A stretch of DNA of 64,000 nucleotides from Bifidobacterium polysaccharolyticum (lineage in GTDB: Bacteria; Actinomycetota; Actinomycetes; Actinomycetales; Bifidobacteriaceae): the NCBI RefSeq assembly GCF_016101585.1, contig NZ_JACFQG010000002.1:434001-498000 (forward strand), given 5' to 3'. The notes below the pieces were generated by a model. That model was given only the letters and a program-made list of their open reading frames with translations. It was not told the DNA's origin and did not search any database. This document shows positions 25,018 through 33,927 of this stretch, piece by piece; within the stretch, counting starts at the first letter, position 1; each line of letters starts with the position of its first letter. A program made the translations under genes and the position numbers.

Positions 25018-26535
25018 TCAGACCCGTGGAACCAGCCCTTCCAGTTCAAGAAGGTTCCCGCAACGGTGACTCCCCTGACCGTCCTCCCACTCAAGGCTGG
25101 CGACAGGCACCAGGGCATCCCCGCCCAGGCCACGGGCAGGGGTGAAGGCCAGCCTGGCCCGACTGGCCTGCCCGGCCCAGTCCAGAAGAAGGCCTGTATC
25201 CGTCATCCGGCTGGAGAAGGACCCGTCGAAGGCATCCAGTCCATTGCGGAGGCGACAGAGTGCGTTGAGCGCCCTGACCACCGGACGGTGAAGATTCTCA
25301 TCCACCTCCATGGTGGAATAACGATGGCGGTTGATGTCACGCCCATTGCCCGTCTGGTGCAGGAGGTCCATATCATTGGGCCCAGCCATAGCCCCCACGT
25401 AATAAACCTGGGGCACTCCGGGCAGGAAGAACTGGACTGCCCTGGCGGCCAGGTAGGCCTGATCGTTGCAGCCCAGGGCCGAGTAGTAGGTGCTGTTCAC
25501 TTGATAGAGATCAAGATTACTGGCGGCCCCACCGGTGGCCTCGGCCGACTGGCCCCTGGTGCGCTTGTGTATGGTCCTGACCAGGTTGTCCACCGCCTGG
25601 TCGCTGACCAGCCCCTTCAGGTTCCTGTCGAGCTGATCGGAGCCGATGTCGATCACCCCGATTCCATCGTGGGTGTCAAGGACGGTCACCGCGTTCTGGG
25701 GACGCACCTGAATCCAATGTTCCAGCGCGGCCACGTCTCCTGTGTAAAGGGCGTGAAGGAGAAGAGGAGGCAGGGCGAAATCGTAGACCCTGTCAACCTT
25801 GGAAGCGATTTCAATCTGTTTTTTGTAGTAGGAGTGGACCTCAATCAGGGTCTCCAGACCACGTCTGGCCCCCTCCTCCTTAATCCGCCCGATCAGCTCG
25901 AAGGTCTTGGGAATCATGAAACAGCTGGTGCCCGCCTCTTTGGCTCCGTAGCCCACGGCATCCAACCGTATGTAGCGCACATGGCTGGCGGCCAGCCGGT
26001 CCAGGATGGAGAGGATGTACTCCCATCCACCCTGGGAGTCGGTGTCGATGTCGACCTGTTGGGGAGTGAAGGTGGTCCAGACCAGGCGCGTCTCGCCCGC
26101 CCAGGTGTATTGGGTAAAGGGCAGGCCCGGACGCGGGCGGTAAATGCCGGCCAAGTCGGACTCGGTGGCCCCGTCAGGGAAGACCGTCGACATGGTCAGG
26201 AACATGCCGTAGTAAGGGCTGCCCTGCCCGCGGGCCATCACATCCTGGAACTGGCTGGATTTCCATGACATGTGGTTGACGATGGTGTCCACCATCACGT
26301 CGTGGGTACGGCTGAGTTCGGTCACATCATCCCACGTCCCCAAACGGGGGTCCACCTGGGTGTGGTCTATGGGGTCGAAACCGGCATCAGCCCCGTCATA
26401 GGGGGCGAAAAAGGGGAGGATATGCACACCTTCGTAGACCCCCTGAAAGCGGGTGCGCAGGAGATGGGTGAGAGAGGCCAGCGTACCGTCCCCGAACCGG
26501 TCCGCGTATGCAATCAGTTGGACCTTGTTATCCAT
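25018..26535 (-). CDS. Sucrose phosphorylase, GH13_18
   Basis: A 505-residue cytoplasmic enzyme converting sucrose and phosphate to glucose-1-phosphate and fructose. From memory it aligns without gaps with the B. adolescentis enzyme over its catalytic core: the nucleophile is D192 in YIRLDAVGYG, the acid/base E232 in LIEVHSYY, and the DTHDGIG motif follows. The start is supported by an AAGGAGG site 3 nt before the ATG. It is preceded by three LacI operators and lies in the sugar ABC transporter regulon, consistent with sucrose uptake and phosphorolysis feeding the bifid shunt. Confidence 0.97.
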   Translation of the reverse strand: MDNKVQLIAYADRFGDGTLASLTHLLRTRFQGVYEGVHILPFFAPYDGADAGFDPIDHTQVDPRLGTWDDVTELSRTHDVMVDTIVNHMSWKSSQFQDVMARGQGSPYYGMFLTMSTVFPDGATESDLAGIYRPRPGLPFTQYTWAGETRLVWTTFTPQQVDIDTDSQGGWEYILSILDRLAASHVRYIRLDAVGYGAKEAGTSCFMIPKTFELIGRIKEEGARRGLETLIEVHSYYKKQIEIASKVDRVYDFALPPLLLHALYTGDVAALEHWIQVRPQNAVTVLDTHDGIGVIDIGSDQLDRNLKGLVSDQAVDNLVRTIHKRTRGQSAEATGGAASNLDLYQVNSTYYSALGCNDQAYLAARAVQFFLPGVPQVYYVGAMAGPNDMDLLHQTGNGRDINRHRYSTMEVDENLHRPVVRALNALCRLRNGLDAFDGSFSSRMTDTGLLLDWAGQASRARLAFTPARGLGGDALVPVASLEWEDGQGSHRCGNLLELEGLVPRV

Positions 26536-26607
26536 GAAGCCTCCTTAGGTCATCTGCCCTGCTAGCCCTGCACGTCACAGCTCTCCCCAAAGAGACGCCA
26601 AACGCAA

Positions 26608-26679
26608 TATCGAACCCGTCGTCGCCACGTCTGACGAACGGGTTCGATAGTATCATAAAACCGGTTCGATACATTTGAA
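26608..26679 (-). promoter_or_regulatory. Promoter with three LacI operator sites before sucrose phosphorylase
   Basis: On the minus strand TTCAAA (26679-26674) and TATGAT (26657-26652) are 16 bp apart. An AACCGGTT operator (26659-26666) fills the spacer, a CGAACGGGTTCG site (26635-26646) overlaps the transcription start and a partial TATCGAACC site (26608-26621) lies in the leader. Centres are spaced by about 22-24 bp, near two helical turns. Confidence 0.75.
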
Positions 26680-26784
26680 AAGCACACATGGTGCAACGGA
26701 TTCCTGACCTCACGCTGGAACATAACCGCCAGCCTTTGGATCCGGTCAGGCTCATCTCTGGGAGGGGCCCAGCCAAATGCCGAT

Positions 26785-28062
26785 TCAGTTGGTTTTGGTG
26801 GTCTCGCCGATCCTTACGTGCAGAGGAATCACATCCGCCACAGTATGCACGAATCTGTTCCCATCCATGGCAGATTCCGCTACCGAATCCGGACCTGCAT
26901 GTGGATCCTCCCCTTCGGACACGCCGATCTGGCCACCACGACGGGCCGCGGAATACGCGCCCCTGTCCCGGCACTCGCGACCGCCGCCACCGGTTTGGGT
27001 CCTGCCACCTTCGGAGGACCTGCCCGACCTTCGAGTATTGTCCCTCTTCTCGTCGACCTCGATGGACTCAATGATCCGCCGGCCCAGAAGTTCGGCTATC
27101 CTGTCGAAGTTCTGTTGGAGGGCGGTCAGCCTCATGCCGGCCGCATCAGCCAGGTAGGTGCCGTCGTAGGCGATCACCTGAAGGTCGTCCGGAATCCTGA
27201 TACCCCGCCGTATGGCCTCCTGGACGCAATACGCCGCCCCAATATCCGAACTAACCACGGCATCGACGTCGTCATAGGAGTCGAGCACATGGTTGACCGC
27301 CCTGGCATAGCCCTCCAGACTCTCGACAGCCCCCGCCTCTACGTACTCGTATCGGACGTCGGCCTGGTCCAGCGCGTGTTCCAACGTCAGGTAGTAACGA
27401 ACCGTGGGGAAGGTAGTGTCCAGGGCTCCGCCCCCCCGTTGAACAGGGTCTGCAAGTCTTTTCGCCGACCTTCCCCGGTTGGAACCAGCCCGAGGCATGT
27501 CATGGAACTGCTCGCGCGGGCCGCCGATCATAACCACGTGACGGGCTTTGGAACTGAGTAGGATATCAGCCACGGAGCGCCCCCCACCCTCGTGGTCGGA
27601 GGCGACGACAGGGATGCCGGGTCCCAGGTAGCGGTCAAAGGCCACCAATGGGCGCCCGATGGAGGTCCAGTAGGAGGCAGGATAAGTGGTGTGGGCCCCC
27701 ATGATGATTCCGTCCATCATATGTCTGCGGAGCATGTCGACGTACTGATCCACATCCTGGTTCACATCGACTGTGGAACAGAGGATGGTGCGAAAACCGT
27801 GCTGGTAAAGGACCCGTTGCAGGCTGGCCGTGAGTGTAGCAAAGAAGGGGTGACGGATCGTGGGCACGATGACCCCGATGATGTCAGTCCGGTTGCGGTA
27901 GAGGTTCCTGGCCAGCTCGTTGGGTATGTAGTCAAGGTCCTCCATGGCCGAATGGACCCTAGCCTTCATCTCGTCCGAGACATAGCCGGTACCGTTGACC
28001 ACCAAGGAGACTGTGCTGATCGAAACCCCCGCGGCCCGGGCGACATCGCGCATACCAACCAT
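26785..28062 (-). CDS. LacI-family repressor of the sucrose regulon, with two odd insertions
   Basis: A 425-residue LacI/GalR protein, about 85 residues longer than usual. The helix-turn-helix (MRDVARAAGVSISTVSLVVN) begins at the N-terminus; the hinge has the family's leucine-type NELARNL helix. The sugar-binding core is normal except for two Arg/Gly-rich tracts: residues about 191-216, and about 338-408 before the canonical end VIPLHVRIGETT. A run of seven G next to the first tract and a plausible protein in another frame there raise the option of compensating frameshifts. It most likely binds the AACCGGTT operators upstream of sucrose phosphorylase and the ABC transporter. Confidence 0.85.
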   Translation of the reverse strand: MVGMRDVARAAGVSISTVSLVVNGTGYVSDEMKARVHSAMEDLDYIPNELARNLYRNRTDIIGVIVPTIRHPFFATLTASLQRVLYQHGFRTILCSTVDVNQDVDQYVDMLRRHMMDGIIMGAHTTYPASYWTSIGRPLVAFDRYLGPGIPVVASDHEGGGRSVADILLSSKARHVVMIGGPREQFHDMPRAGSNRGRSAKRLADPVQRGGGALDTTFPTVRYYLTLEHALDQADVRYEYVEAGAVESLEGYARAVNHVLDSYDDVDAVVSSDIGAAYCVQEAIRRGIRIPDDLQVIAYDGTYLADAAGMRLTALQQNFDRIAELLGRRIIESIEVDEKRDNTRRSGRSSEGGRTQTGGGGRECRDRGAYSAARRGGQIGVSEGEDPHAGPDSVAESAMDGNRFVHTVADVIPLHVRIGETTKTN

Positions 28063-28193
28063 AGTGGCCTACCATCCTTCCAGGTCTCTCCCCCGGGCTT
28101 CCTCACCCCGAGGCTAGCGGATACTCCATTATTACCAGCATGGTCATGACGAAGAGGCGACGAAGGGGGGTAAGTCCCGTGATCCACGTCCAA

Positions 28194-28212
28194 CATGGTT
28201 GACCTAACCTCA
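28194..28212. promoter_or_regulatory. Candidate DtxR/IdeR iron box upstream of siderophore uptake
   Basis: CATGGTTGACCTAACCTCA matches 14 of 19 positions of the DtxR consensus TWAGGTTAGSCTAACCTWA, including GGTT and CTAACCT half-sites at the right spacing. It lies in the 373-bp divergent region between the LacI gene (28062) and the siderophore lipoprotein (28436). The remaining intergenic sequence shows no gene. Confidence 0.55.
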
Positions 28213-28435
28213 TTCAAGGCCTTAGTGGTTGAGGATGGTTTACGCAGTGGCAAGAAGGCCCGAGTTCATCAAGTTATTCATGCCCTTGATCGCAAGGACA
28301 CTGTGGTCGGCATATGCTCCGTTTAACACATGCAATCAAGGAAATCAACTCTTTTCTTCCCATCGTGCCGATGCTACATCTGGTGTCTGGCTCTGGTGCA
28401 CCATGCCAATTCGACAGCACGATCAAAGGAACCAC

Positions 28436-29506
28436 ATGCACATTCGACCACTCCTTTCCCTCACTCGATTCAAGCGCACTATCGCAGTCATCCTGGTGCT
28501 GGCAAGCGCCCTGTTCTTTCTGGGAGCCTGCGGGTCGGGCTCGCAGGCAGGCCAATCCGGCCAGCCAAAAGCCTCGGAGGAGCAAGGCTCCTTCCCCATC
28601 AAGATCGACCACGTCTACGGCACCACCTCCATACTCTCCAAGCCCAAGCGCATCGCCACCGTCGGATGGGCCACTCCCGACAACCTCATCGCCTTGGGGG
28701 TCGTGCCGGTCAGCATCCAGAAGAACACCTTCGGCAAGACCGTCGATGGCGGATACCTGACCTGGACCAAGGATGCCCTGGATGACATGCATGTGGACAA
28801 GGCGGACATGCCCAAGCTGCATGACGAATCAGACGGCATCGATGTCGAGGCCATCGCCGCATCCAAACCCGATCTGATCATCGGACTGCTCTCCGGCATG
28901 ACCAAGAAGCAGTACGACACCTTGAGCAAGATTGCGCCCACCATCGCCTATCAGAAGGTTGCCTGGGGCGACCCCTGGCGCAAGGTCATCACCGCCACGG
29001 CCCAGGCCATCGGAGAACCCGAAAAGGGCAAGAAGCTAATAGCCGACATGGAGGAGCGCATCGCAAAGGCCGGAGAGGCCCACTCAGCCATCAAGGGGAA
29101 GACCGGGGCGGTCATGTACTTCGATGCCGCCAAGCTCTCCAAGTTCAGCGTCTACACCACCTCCGACGCCCGGCCTCAATTCCTGAACGACCTGGGCCTG
29201 GAGACTCCGGAATCCATCAAGGAGGACTCCAAGAGCACCAAGGACTTCTACAAGGAGATCTCCTCCGAGCATGCCGACAGGTACAAGGACGTCGACATCA
29301 TCGTCACCTACGGCACCCCGGACCTACTTGAAGCGATGCGCAAGGACCCCCTCCTTTCCAAGATTCCCGCAGTTGAGCGCGGATCCGTTGTGGTCATCGA
29401 CAACGACAGCGAGATGGCCAACGCCCTTGACCCCTCGGCCCTGTCCATCCGGAAGACGACCGACACCTACGCAGGGCTTCTGGGCGAGGCTGCCGCCAAG
29501 GTCTGA
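28436..29506 (+). CDS. Iron-siderophore ABC transporter solute-binding lipoprotein
   Basis: A 356-residue Fe3+-siderophore binding protein of the FepB/FecB class. A signal peptide (KRTIAVILVLASALFFLGAC) ends in a lipobox with C32; the mature part has the two-lobed periplasmic-binding fold with motifs RIATVGWATPDNLIALGV and the domain linker DGIDVEAIAASKPDLIIG. The ATG at 28436 follows AAAGGA; the longer in-frame reading from 28229 lacks a ribosome site and would bury the signal peptide. First gene of a five-gene iron uptake set. Confidence 0.93.
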   Translation: MHIRPLLSLTRFKRTIAVILVLASALFFLGACGSGSQAGQSGQPKASEEQGSFPIKIDHVYGTTSILSKPKRIATVGWATPDNLIALGVVPVSIQKNTFGKTVDGGYLTWTKDALDDMHVDKADMPKLHDESDGIDVEAIAASKPDLIIGLLSGMTKKQYDTLSKIAPTIAYQKVAWGDPWRKVITATAQAIGEPEKGKKLIADMEERIAKAGEAHSAIKGKTGAVMYFDAAKLSKFSVYTTSDARPQFLNDLGLETPESIKEDSKSTKDFYKEISSEHADRYKDVDIIVTYGTPDLLEAMRKDPLLSKIPAVERGSVVVIDNDSEMANALDPSALSIRKTTDTYAGLLGEAAAKV

Positions 29507-29552
29507 TTCGGCCCCGCAGGGAAGGGATGGAAAAGGAAGAGGGAGCGCCGAT

Positions 29553-30602
29553 ATGCGGTCAGAAATGACACCGCGCCCTGATACTCGACAGGCCGTCATG
29601 CATCGCAAGAGAACCGGACCCATGGTTTTGTCCGGGCTGATCCTGACGGCTTGTCTGGTCATGGTCTGCGGCCTGTCCCTGGTTTTCGGATCCCGTTCCG
29701 TCAGCCTTTCCGACATCCTCAATGCCCTGTCCGCCTCCTCGGATGACATCGCGGTCTCGGCCATCCGCCTGAGAATTCCCCGCACCGTCCTCGGTATCCT
29801 GGTCGGTGCCGGGCTCGGGGTGGCCGGGACCCTGATGCAGGGCATATCCCGCAACCCGCTGGCGGACCCGTCGATTCTGGGCTTCAACACGGGGGCAGCT
29901 CTTGCAATCGTCTGCTCCATGGCCTTCTTCTCCCTTTCAACGCCAGCCCAGTATGTCTGGGTGGGATTGCTGGGCAGCGCGATGACCGCACTGGTCGTCT
30001 GGGCTATAGGATCCCTGGGTCCATCCGGCCCATCGCCCCTGCGGCTGACCCTGGCCGGTGTCGTGATCAGTTCGGTACTGGGATCCCTTACCTCCGCCAT
30101 CCTTCTGCCGCGCGTCAACGTCATCAGCTCATATCGCTTCTGGCAGGTGGGCGGAATCTCGGGCGCCCGGTTCGACCTCATGATGCCGGTCCTGCCTCTT
30201 CTCGCTCTTGGACTGATACTCGCCTTCTGCCTGACGCCCGGAATCAACGCTTTGACCCTGGGGGACCAGATGGCCGAGGGGCTGGGCATGCACGTCGGGC
30301 GTGTCCGCAGCATGGCCTGGCTTGCGGCGATACTCCTCTGCGCCTCATGCACGGCACTAGCAGGTCCGATCGGCTTCGTCGGGCTGGTGGTTCCCCATGT
30401 GGCACGACTGCTCATAAGACCCGACTACAGGCGAATCATGGCCCTGAGCATCCTTATCGGCCCCCTCCTGGTGGTTGGTGCCGACGTGGTGGGCAGGATA
30501 ATCACCCGTCCATCCGATGTGGAAGTCGGCATCGTCACAGCGCTGATCGGAGCTCCCGTATTCGTGATTCTGGCCGGACGCAGAAGAACCGCGGAGGTAT
30601 AG
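29553..30602 (+). CDS. Iron-siderophore ABC permease, FecCD family
   Basis: A 349-residue FecCD-type permease with about 9-10 membrane helices. Family motifs include RIPRTVLGILVGAGLGVAG, GISRNPLADPSILG, a GxFxxL-like loop, and the C-terminal cytoplasmic GPIGFVGLVVPHVAR that contacts the ATPase. The start at 29553 follows GAGGGAG. It lies between the binding protein and the second permease, two bp from the latter, and would form a heterodimeric channel with it. Confidence 0.93.
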   Translation: MRSEMTPRPDTRQAVMHRKRTGPMVLSGLILTACLVMVCGLSLVFGSRSVSLSDILNALSASSDDIAVSAIRLRIPRTVLGILVGAGLGVAGTLMQGISRNPLADPSILGFNTGAALAIVCSMAFFSLSTPAQYVWVGLLGSAMTALVVWAIGSLGPSGPSPLRLTLAGVVISSVLGSLTSAILLPRVNVISSYRFWQVGGISGARFDLMMPVLPLLALGLILAFCLTPGINALTLGDQMAEGLGMHVGRVRSMAWLAAILLCASCTALAGPIGFVGLVVPHVARLLIRPDYRRIMALSILIGPLLVVGADVVGRIITRPSDVEVGIVTALIGAPVFVILAGRRRTAEV

Positions 30603-30604
30603 GC

Positions 30605-31663
30605 ATGGATGCTTGTCTCCTTTATGATTCGGCTAAATCCGACACGATGACCAAACTGCAGCGGATACGACGGGCCCATGCCATTCGTTCGCTGACAGTT
30701 ACCGTCCTACTTGTGATACTCCTGGTCGCTCTCGCACTGGCCGATCTGGCACTGGGACACCGCGCCTACTCCATGAGCGACCTGCTTGGAGTGGTTTGGG
30801 GGCAGTCAGACGAAGGCACCAGGTTCGTGATTCTCCAACTGCGCATGCCCCGGACACTAATTGGCTGTGTCGCCGGCATCGCATTCGGCATGGCCGGAAT
30901 TGGTTTCCAGCATCTCCTTCGCAACATGATGGCCAGCCCGGACATCATCGGCATTACTGCCGGAGCCAACACTGCTGCCATCTTCGGCATTGTCGTATTG
31001 GGTCTGTCGGGCATGCCTCTGGCCTGCCTGGCGGTCATGGGTGGTCTTCTGACAGCCCTCCTGGTCATGGCCCTGGCCTGGCGCGGTTCGTTTGACCCGA
31101 CCCGGCTGATACTGATCGGAATAGGAGTAGCCGCAGGGTTCAACGCACTGGGCTCCTGGCTGATGATTCGTAGCGACCAGTGGGACATCCAGGCTGCGAC
31201 CAGATGGCTGACGGGCAGCCTGGCCGATGCCCAGTGGACCGATCTGCCGATACTGGCGACAACAACCTTGCTCGGCGCCACGCTCTTGTTGGCACTCGAC
31301 AGGAATGTCAGCACCCTACAGCTGGGACCGGAGATGGCCGCAGGACTGGGCGTCAGGGTAAGCCGTGTTCAGTTTCAGGTGATTATCGTAGGCGTGCTGC
31401 TCCTGTCCGTCGCAACAGCGACTACCGGTCCCATCTCCTTCGTTTCGTTCCTCTCCGGCCCCATCGCCGCGGTCCTGGTCGGCCGGGGAGCATCAGCCCT
31501 TATCCAGTCAGGCCTGGTAGGAGGTTGTCTGGTTCTGGGTTCGGACATCGTCGCCCAACATCTGCCCTCGGCCCAGGTGCCGGTCGGCATCATCACCAGC
31601 ATTGTGGGCGGACCCGTCCTCATCGCGATCATGGTCCTCATGACCCGCAGACAGGAGCTCTGA
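30605..31663 (+). CDS. Iron-siderophore ABC permease, FecCD family
   Basis: A 352-residue second FecCD permease. It carries RMPRTLIGCVAGIAFGMAG, LRNMMASPDIIGITAG and a cytoplasmic loop TGPISFVSFLSGPIA in place of the usual GxIxFVGLxxPH, so its ATPase-contact loop deviates, with S-G-P instead of VPH. The ATG is 8 nt after GGAGG within the end of the preceding gene. The following ATPase gene starts 5 bp after its stop. Confidence 0.92.
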   Translation: MDACLLYDSAKSDTMTKLQRIRRAHAIRSLTVTVLLVILLVALALADLALGHRAYSMSDLLGVVWGQSDEGTRFVILQLRMPRTLIGCVAGIAFGMAGIGFQHLLRNMMASPDIIGITAGANTAAIFGIVVLGLSGMPLACLAVMGGLLTALLVMALAWRGSFDPTRLILIGIGVAAGFNALGSWLMIRSDQWDIQAATRWLTGSLADAQWTDLPILATTTLLGATLLLALDRNVSTLQLGPEMAAGLGVRVSRVQFQVIIVGVLLLSVATATTGPISFVSFLSGPIAAVLVGRGASALIQSGLVGGCLVLGSDIVAQHLPSAQVPVGIITSIVGGPVLIAIMVLMTRRQEL

Positions 31664-31668
31664 ACATC

Positions 31669-32568
31669 ATGACGTCACCCCCGGCACACAACTCCTGGAG
31701 CAGCGAGCATCGGCTGGCCGCCTCGCATCTTCGCCTCACCTATGGCGGACGTACGGTCATCGAGGACCTGAGTCTTGATATACCTCCACACACGATGGGA
31801 TCCATCATCGGACCCAACGGGTGCGGGAAGTCGACCTTTCTCAAGGCCATGGCTAGGATTCTGAAACCGGCGTCGGGGGCCGTCACGCTGGACGGAGAAC
31901 CCATCACCAGCATGCCCACCCGCAAGGTGGCGACGATTCTGGGGCTGCTGCCGCAGAACCCGTCAGCCCCCGCCGGCATCACCATCACCGACCTAGTTGC
32001 TCGCGGCCGATATCCCCACCACCACTTCGTCGAACGGTGGACCACCAAGGATGAAAAGGCAGTGGAACGAGCCCTCGCCCTGACCGGACTGACCGACATG
32101 GCGGGGTGCCCAATCGACCGCCTGTCCGGAGGCCAGCGCCAGCGCGCCTGGATTGCCCTGACCCTGGCCCAGCAGACCGACATACTCCTGCTTGACGAGC
32201 CGACCACCTACCTGGACATCGCCTACCAGCTTGAGGTGCTTGACCTGCTGAGCACCCTGAACAGGCAGGAGGGCGTCACGGTGGTCATGGTCCTCCACGA
32301 CCTGAACATGGCTGCCAGATACTCGGATTGGATCCTGGCCATCAAGGATGGCAGGAGGGTCGCCTTGGGTGCTCCCGATGAGGTCATGACCGAGAACCTG
32401 GTCAGCGAGGTATTCGACATCGCTTCCACTGTGGTGACCGATGGGTCCACCGGTGCCCCCTTGATGACCCCGACACCCCTCCATAGTCTCAAAGCCCACT
32501 CTGGCGGGGCTTGCAATGTACACGTACACTGGGATGACGCGGCAGGACGACACCAAACAACCCAATGA
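31669..32568 (+). CDS. Iron-siderophore ABC transporter ATPase
   Basis: A 299-residue FepC/FhuC-type ATPase: Walker A GPNGCGKST, Q-loop LLPQN, signature LSGGQRQRAW, Walker B ILLLDEPTTYLDI and switch histidine in VLHDLNMAARYSD. The C-terminal 30 residues after VFDIASTVVTDGSTGAPLM are His/Thr-rich and unusual. It follows the second permease by 5 bp. Completes the uptake system energised by ATP. Confidence 0.94.
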   Translation: MTSPPAHNSWSSEHRLAASHLRLTYGGRTVIEDLSLDIPPHTMGSIIGPNGCGKSTFLKAMARILKPASGAVTLDGEPITSMPTRKVATILGLLPQNPSAPAGITITDLVARGRYPHHHFVERWTTKDEKAVERALALTGLTDMAGCPIDRLSGGQRQRAWIALTLAQQTDILLLDEPTTYLDIAYQLEVLDLLSTLNRQEGVTVVMVLHDLNMAARYSDWILAIKDGRRVALGAPDEVMTENLVSEVFDIASTVVTDGSTGAPLMTPTPLHSLKAHSGGACNVHVHWDDAAGRHQTTQ

Positions 32569-32720
32569 TGTAAAACCTCTCGTCCTGCTCCCCACATCGC
32601 TTACCCCGACGTCCTGAACCGCGAGGTCTCAAGCCACAAAGTCACAAACTGCCACAACCTGAACGACGACAACCCGACACCAAGATCGACCCATAAACCT
32701 CAACCGAAAGAGAGCCAGCC

Positions 32721-33692
32721 GTGGAACGCCAAGCCGACAATCATCCTGTACCCTTGATCCCCTTCCGTGTCTCCGTAGCCAGAGCAGAAACGCTCTCGCC
32801 CCACTTCAAGCGAATCGTCTTCCAGGGACCGGATCTGAAGATTTTTGCAGACGCCGGGTACGATGAGCGAATCAAAATCCTTTTGCCCCTTCCCGACGGA
32901 TCCGTGCCGCCCCCTTCCTTCTTTGAGGCGACCCCTGAGGATCCGCTCGCCTGGTATCAAAAGTGGAGGACCCTGCCCGCAGAGAGTCGCAATCCCATGC
33001 GCACCTATACGGTTCGCAAGGTCAGGCCCGAGAGCGAGCAAATAGATGTGGACTTCGTCATCCACGATCATGCCGGACCTGCTGGAGCCTTTGCAGAGGC
33101 TGCAAAACCTGGCGACCAGGCCATCATCATCGGCCCTAATGCGCAGGCCGGAGGACCGGTCGCTGGGATGGACTTTCACCCGGGCCAATCCAGACATCTT
33201 CTCCTGGTGGGCGATGAGACAGCGGTACCAGCCATCGCCGCCATAATAGACAGCCTGATTCGTGACCACTGGAAGGGAGAGGGGGTTGCATTGATCGAAG
33301 TTCCGGCCGAAGAGGATCGTCTTCCACTGCCCGAACTCGAAGGAATCCGCGTCATTTGGACGACCTGCGACGAATCCGGGCATGGGCACGCCCTCATCGA
33401 AGCCATGCGTAACCTGTTGGAGGACCTGCCGATCCATTCGCCTACGGTCGCAGCAGCCGAATCTTCCAAGGAATTCACAGAGGTCGACATCGACAAAGAG
33501 CTGCTCTGGGAGACTGCCAATGCCACCCAAGCAGATGCTTCCATTCATGCCGACGAGCTGTACGCCTGGATCGCCGGAGAGGCGGCCACCGTCCGCGAGC
33601 TGAGGCGCATGCTGGTCAGAGACCGGGGAATGAACCGGCGCAACGTCTCTTTCATGGGATATTGGCGTCAAGGTCGCAGCGAGATGTCCTGA
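32721..33692 (+). CDS. Siderophore-interacting protein (ferric-siderophore reductase, SIP/ViuB family)
   Basis: A 323-residue cytoplasmic flavoprotein. The N-terminal FAD-binding barrel ends in the flavin motif RTYTVRK (around residue 94), and the C-terminal NAD(P)H-binding domain holds HLLLVGDETAVPAIAAI and the terminal RNVSFMGYWRQG motif of the family. It reduces Fe3+ in imported siderophores to release the metal. The start is GTG at 32721 after GAAAGAGAG. It lies 152 bp after the ATPase gene and probably belongs to the same iron-responsive unit. Confidence 0.92.
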   Translation: MERQADNHPVPLIPFRVSVARAETLSPHFKRIVFQGPDLKIFADAGYDERIKILLPLPDGSVPPPSFFEATPEDPLAWYQKWRTLPAESRNPMRTYTVRKVRPESEQIDVDFVIHDHAGPAGAFAEAAKPGDQAIIIGPNAQAGGPVAGMDFHPGQSRHLLLVGDETAVPAIAAIIDSLIRDHWKGEGVALIEVPAEEDRLPLPELEGIRVIWTTCDESGHGHALIEAMRNLLEDLPIHSPTVAAAESSKEFTEVDIDKELLWETANATQADASIHADELYAWIAGEAATVRELRRMLVRDRGMNRRNVSFMGYWRQGRSEMS

Positions 33693-33927
33693 CTGACCGA
33701 TCCCGTGAGCGGGCGATGACCTGCCATGCGCGGACAACCCACTCCAGTCTTTCTTGACCCACAAATCAGAGAGTAATCACACGGACCCTTCTGACTATGT
33801 AAGTATCAGGCCATGGTTGCCGAGCTGAACCTCGCCACAGCATCTTGCAAGACCGATAGAGAGGAAACACAGCCTTGCTTACTACATGGCGGATTATACG
33901 GAAAGGAACCCGGCCTGGCCTGATGAG

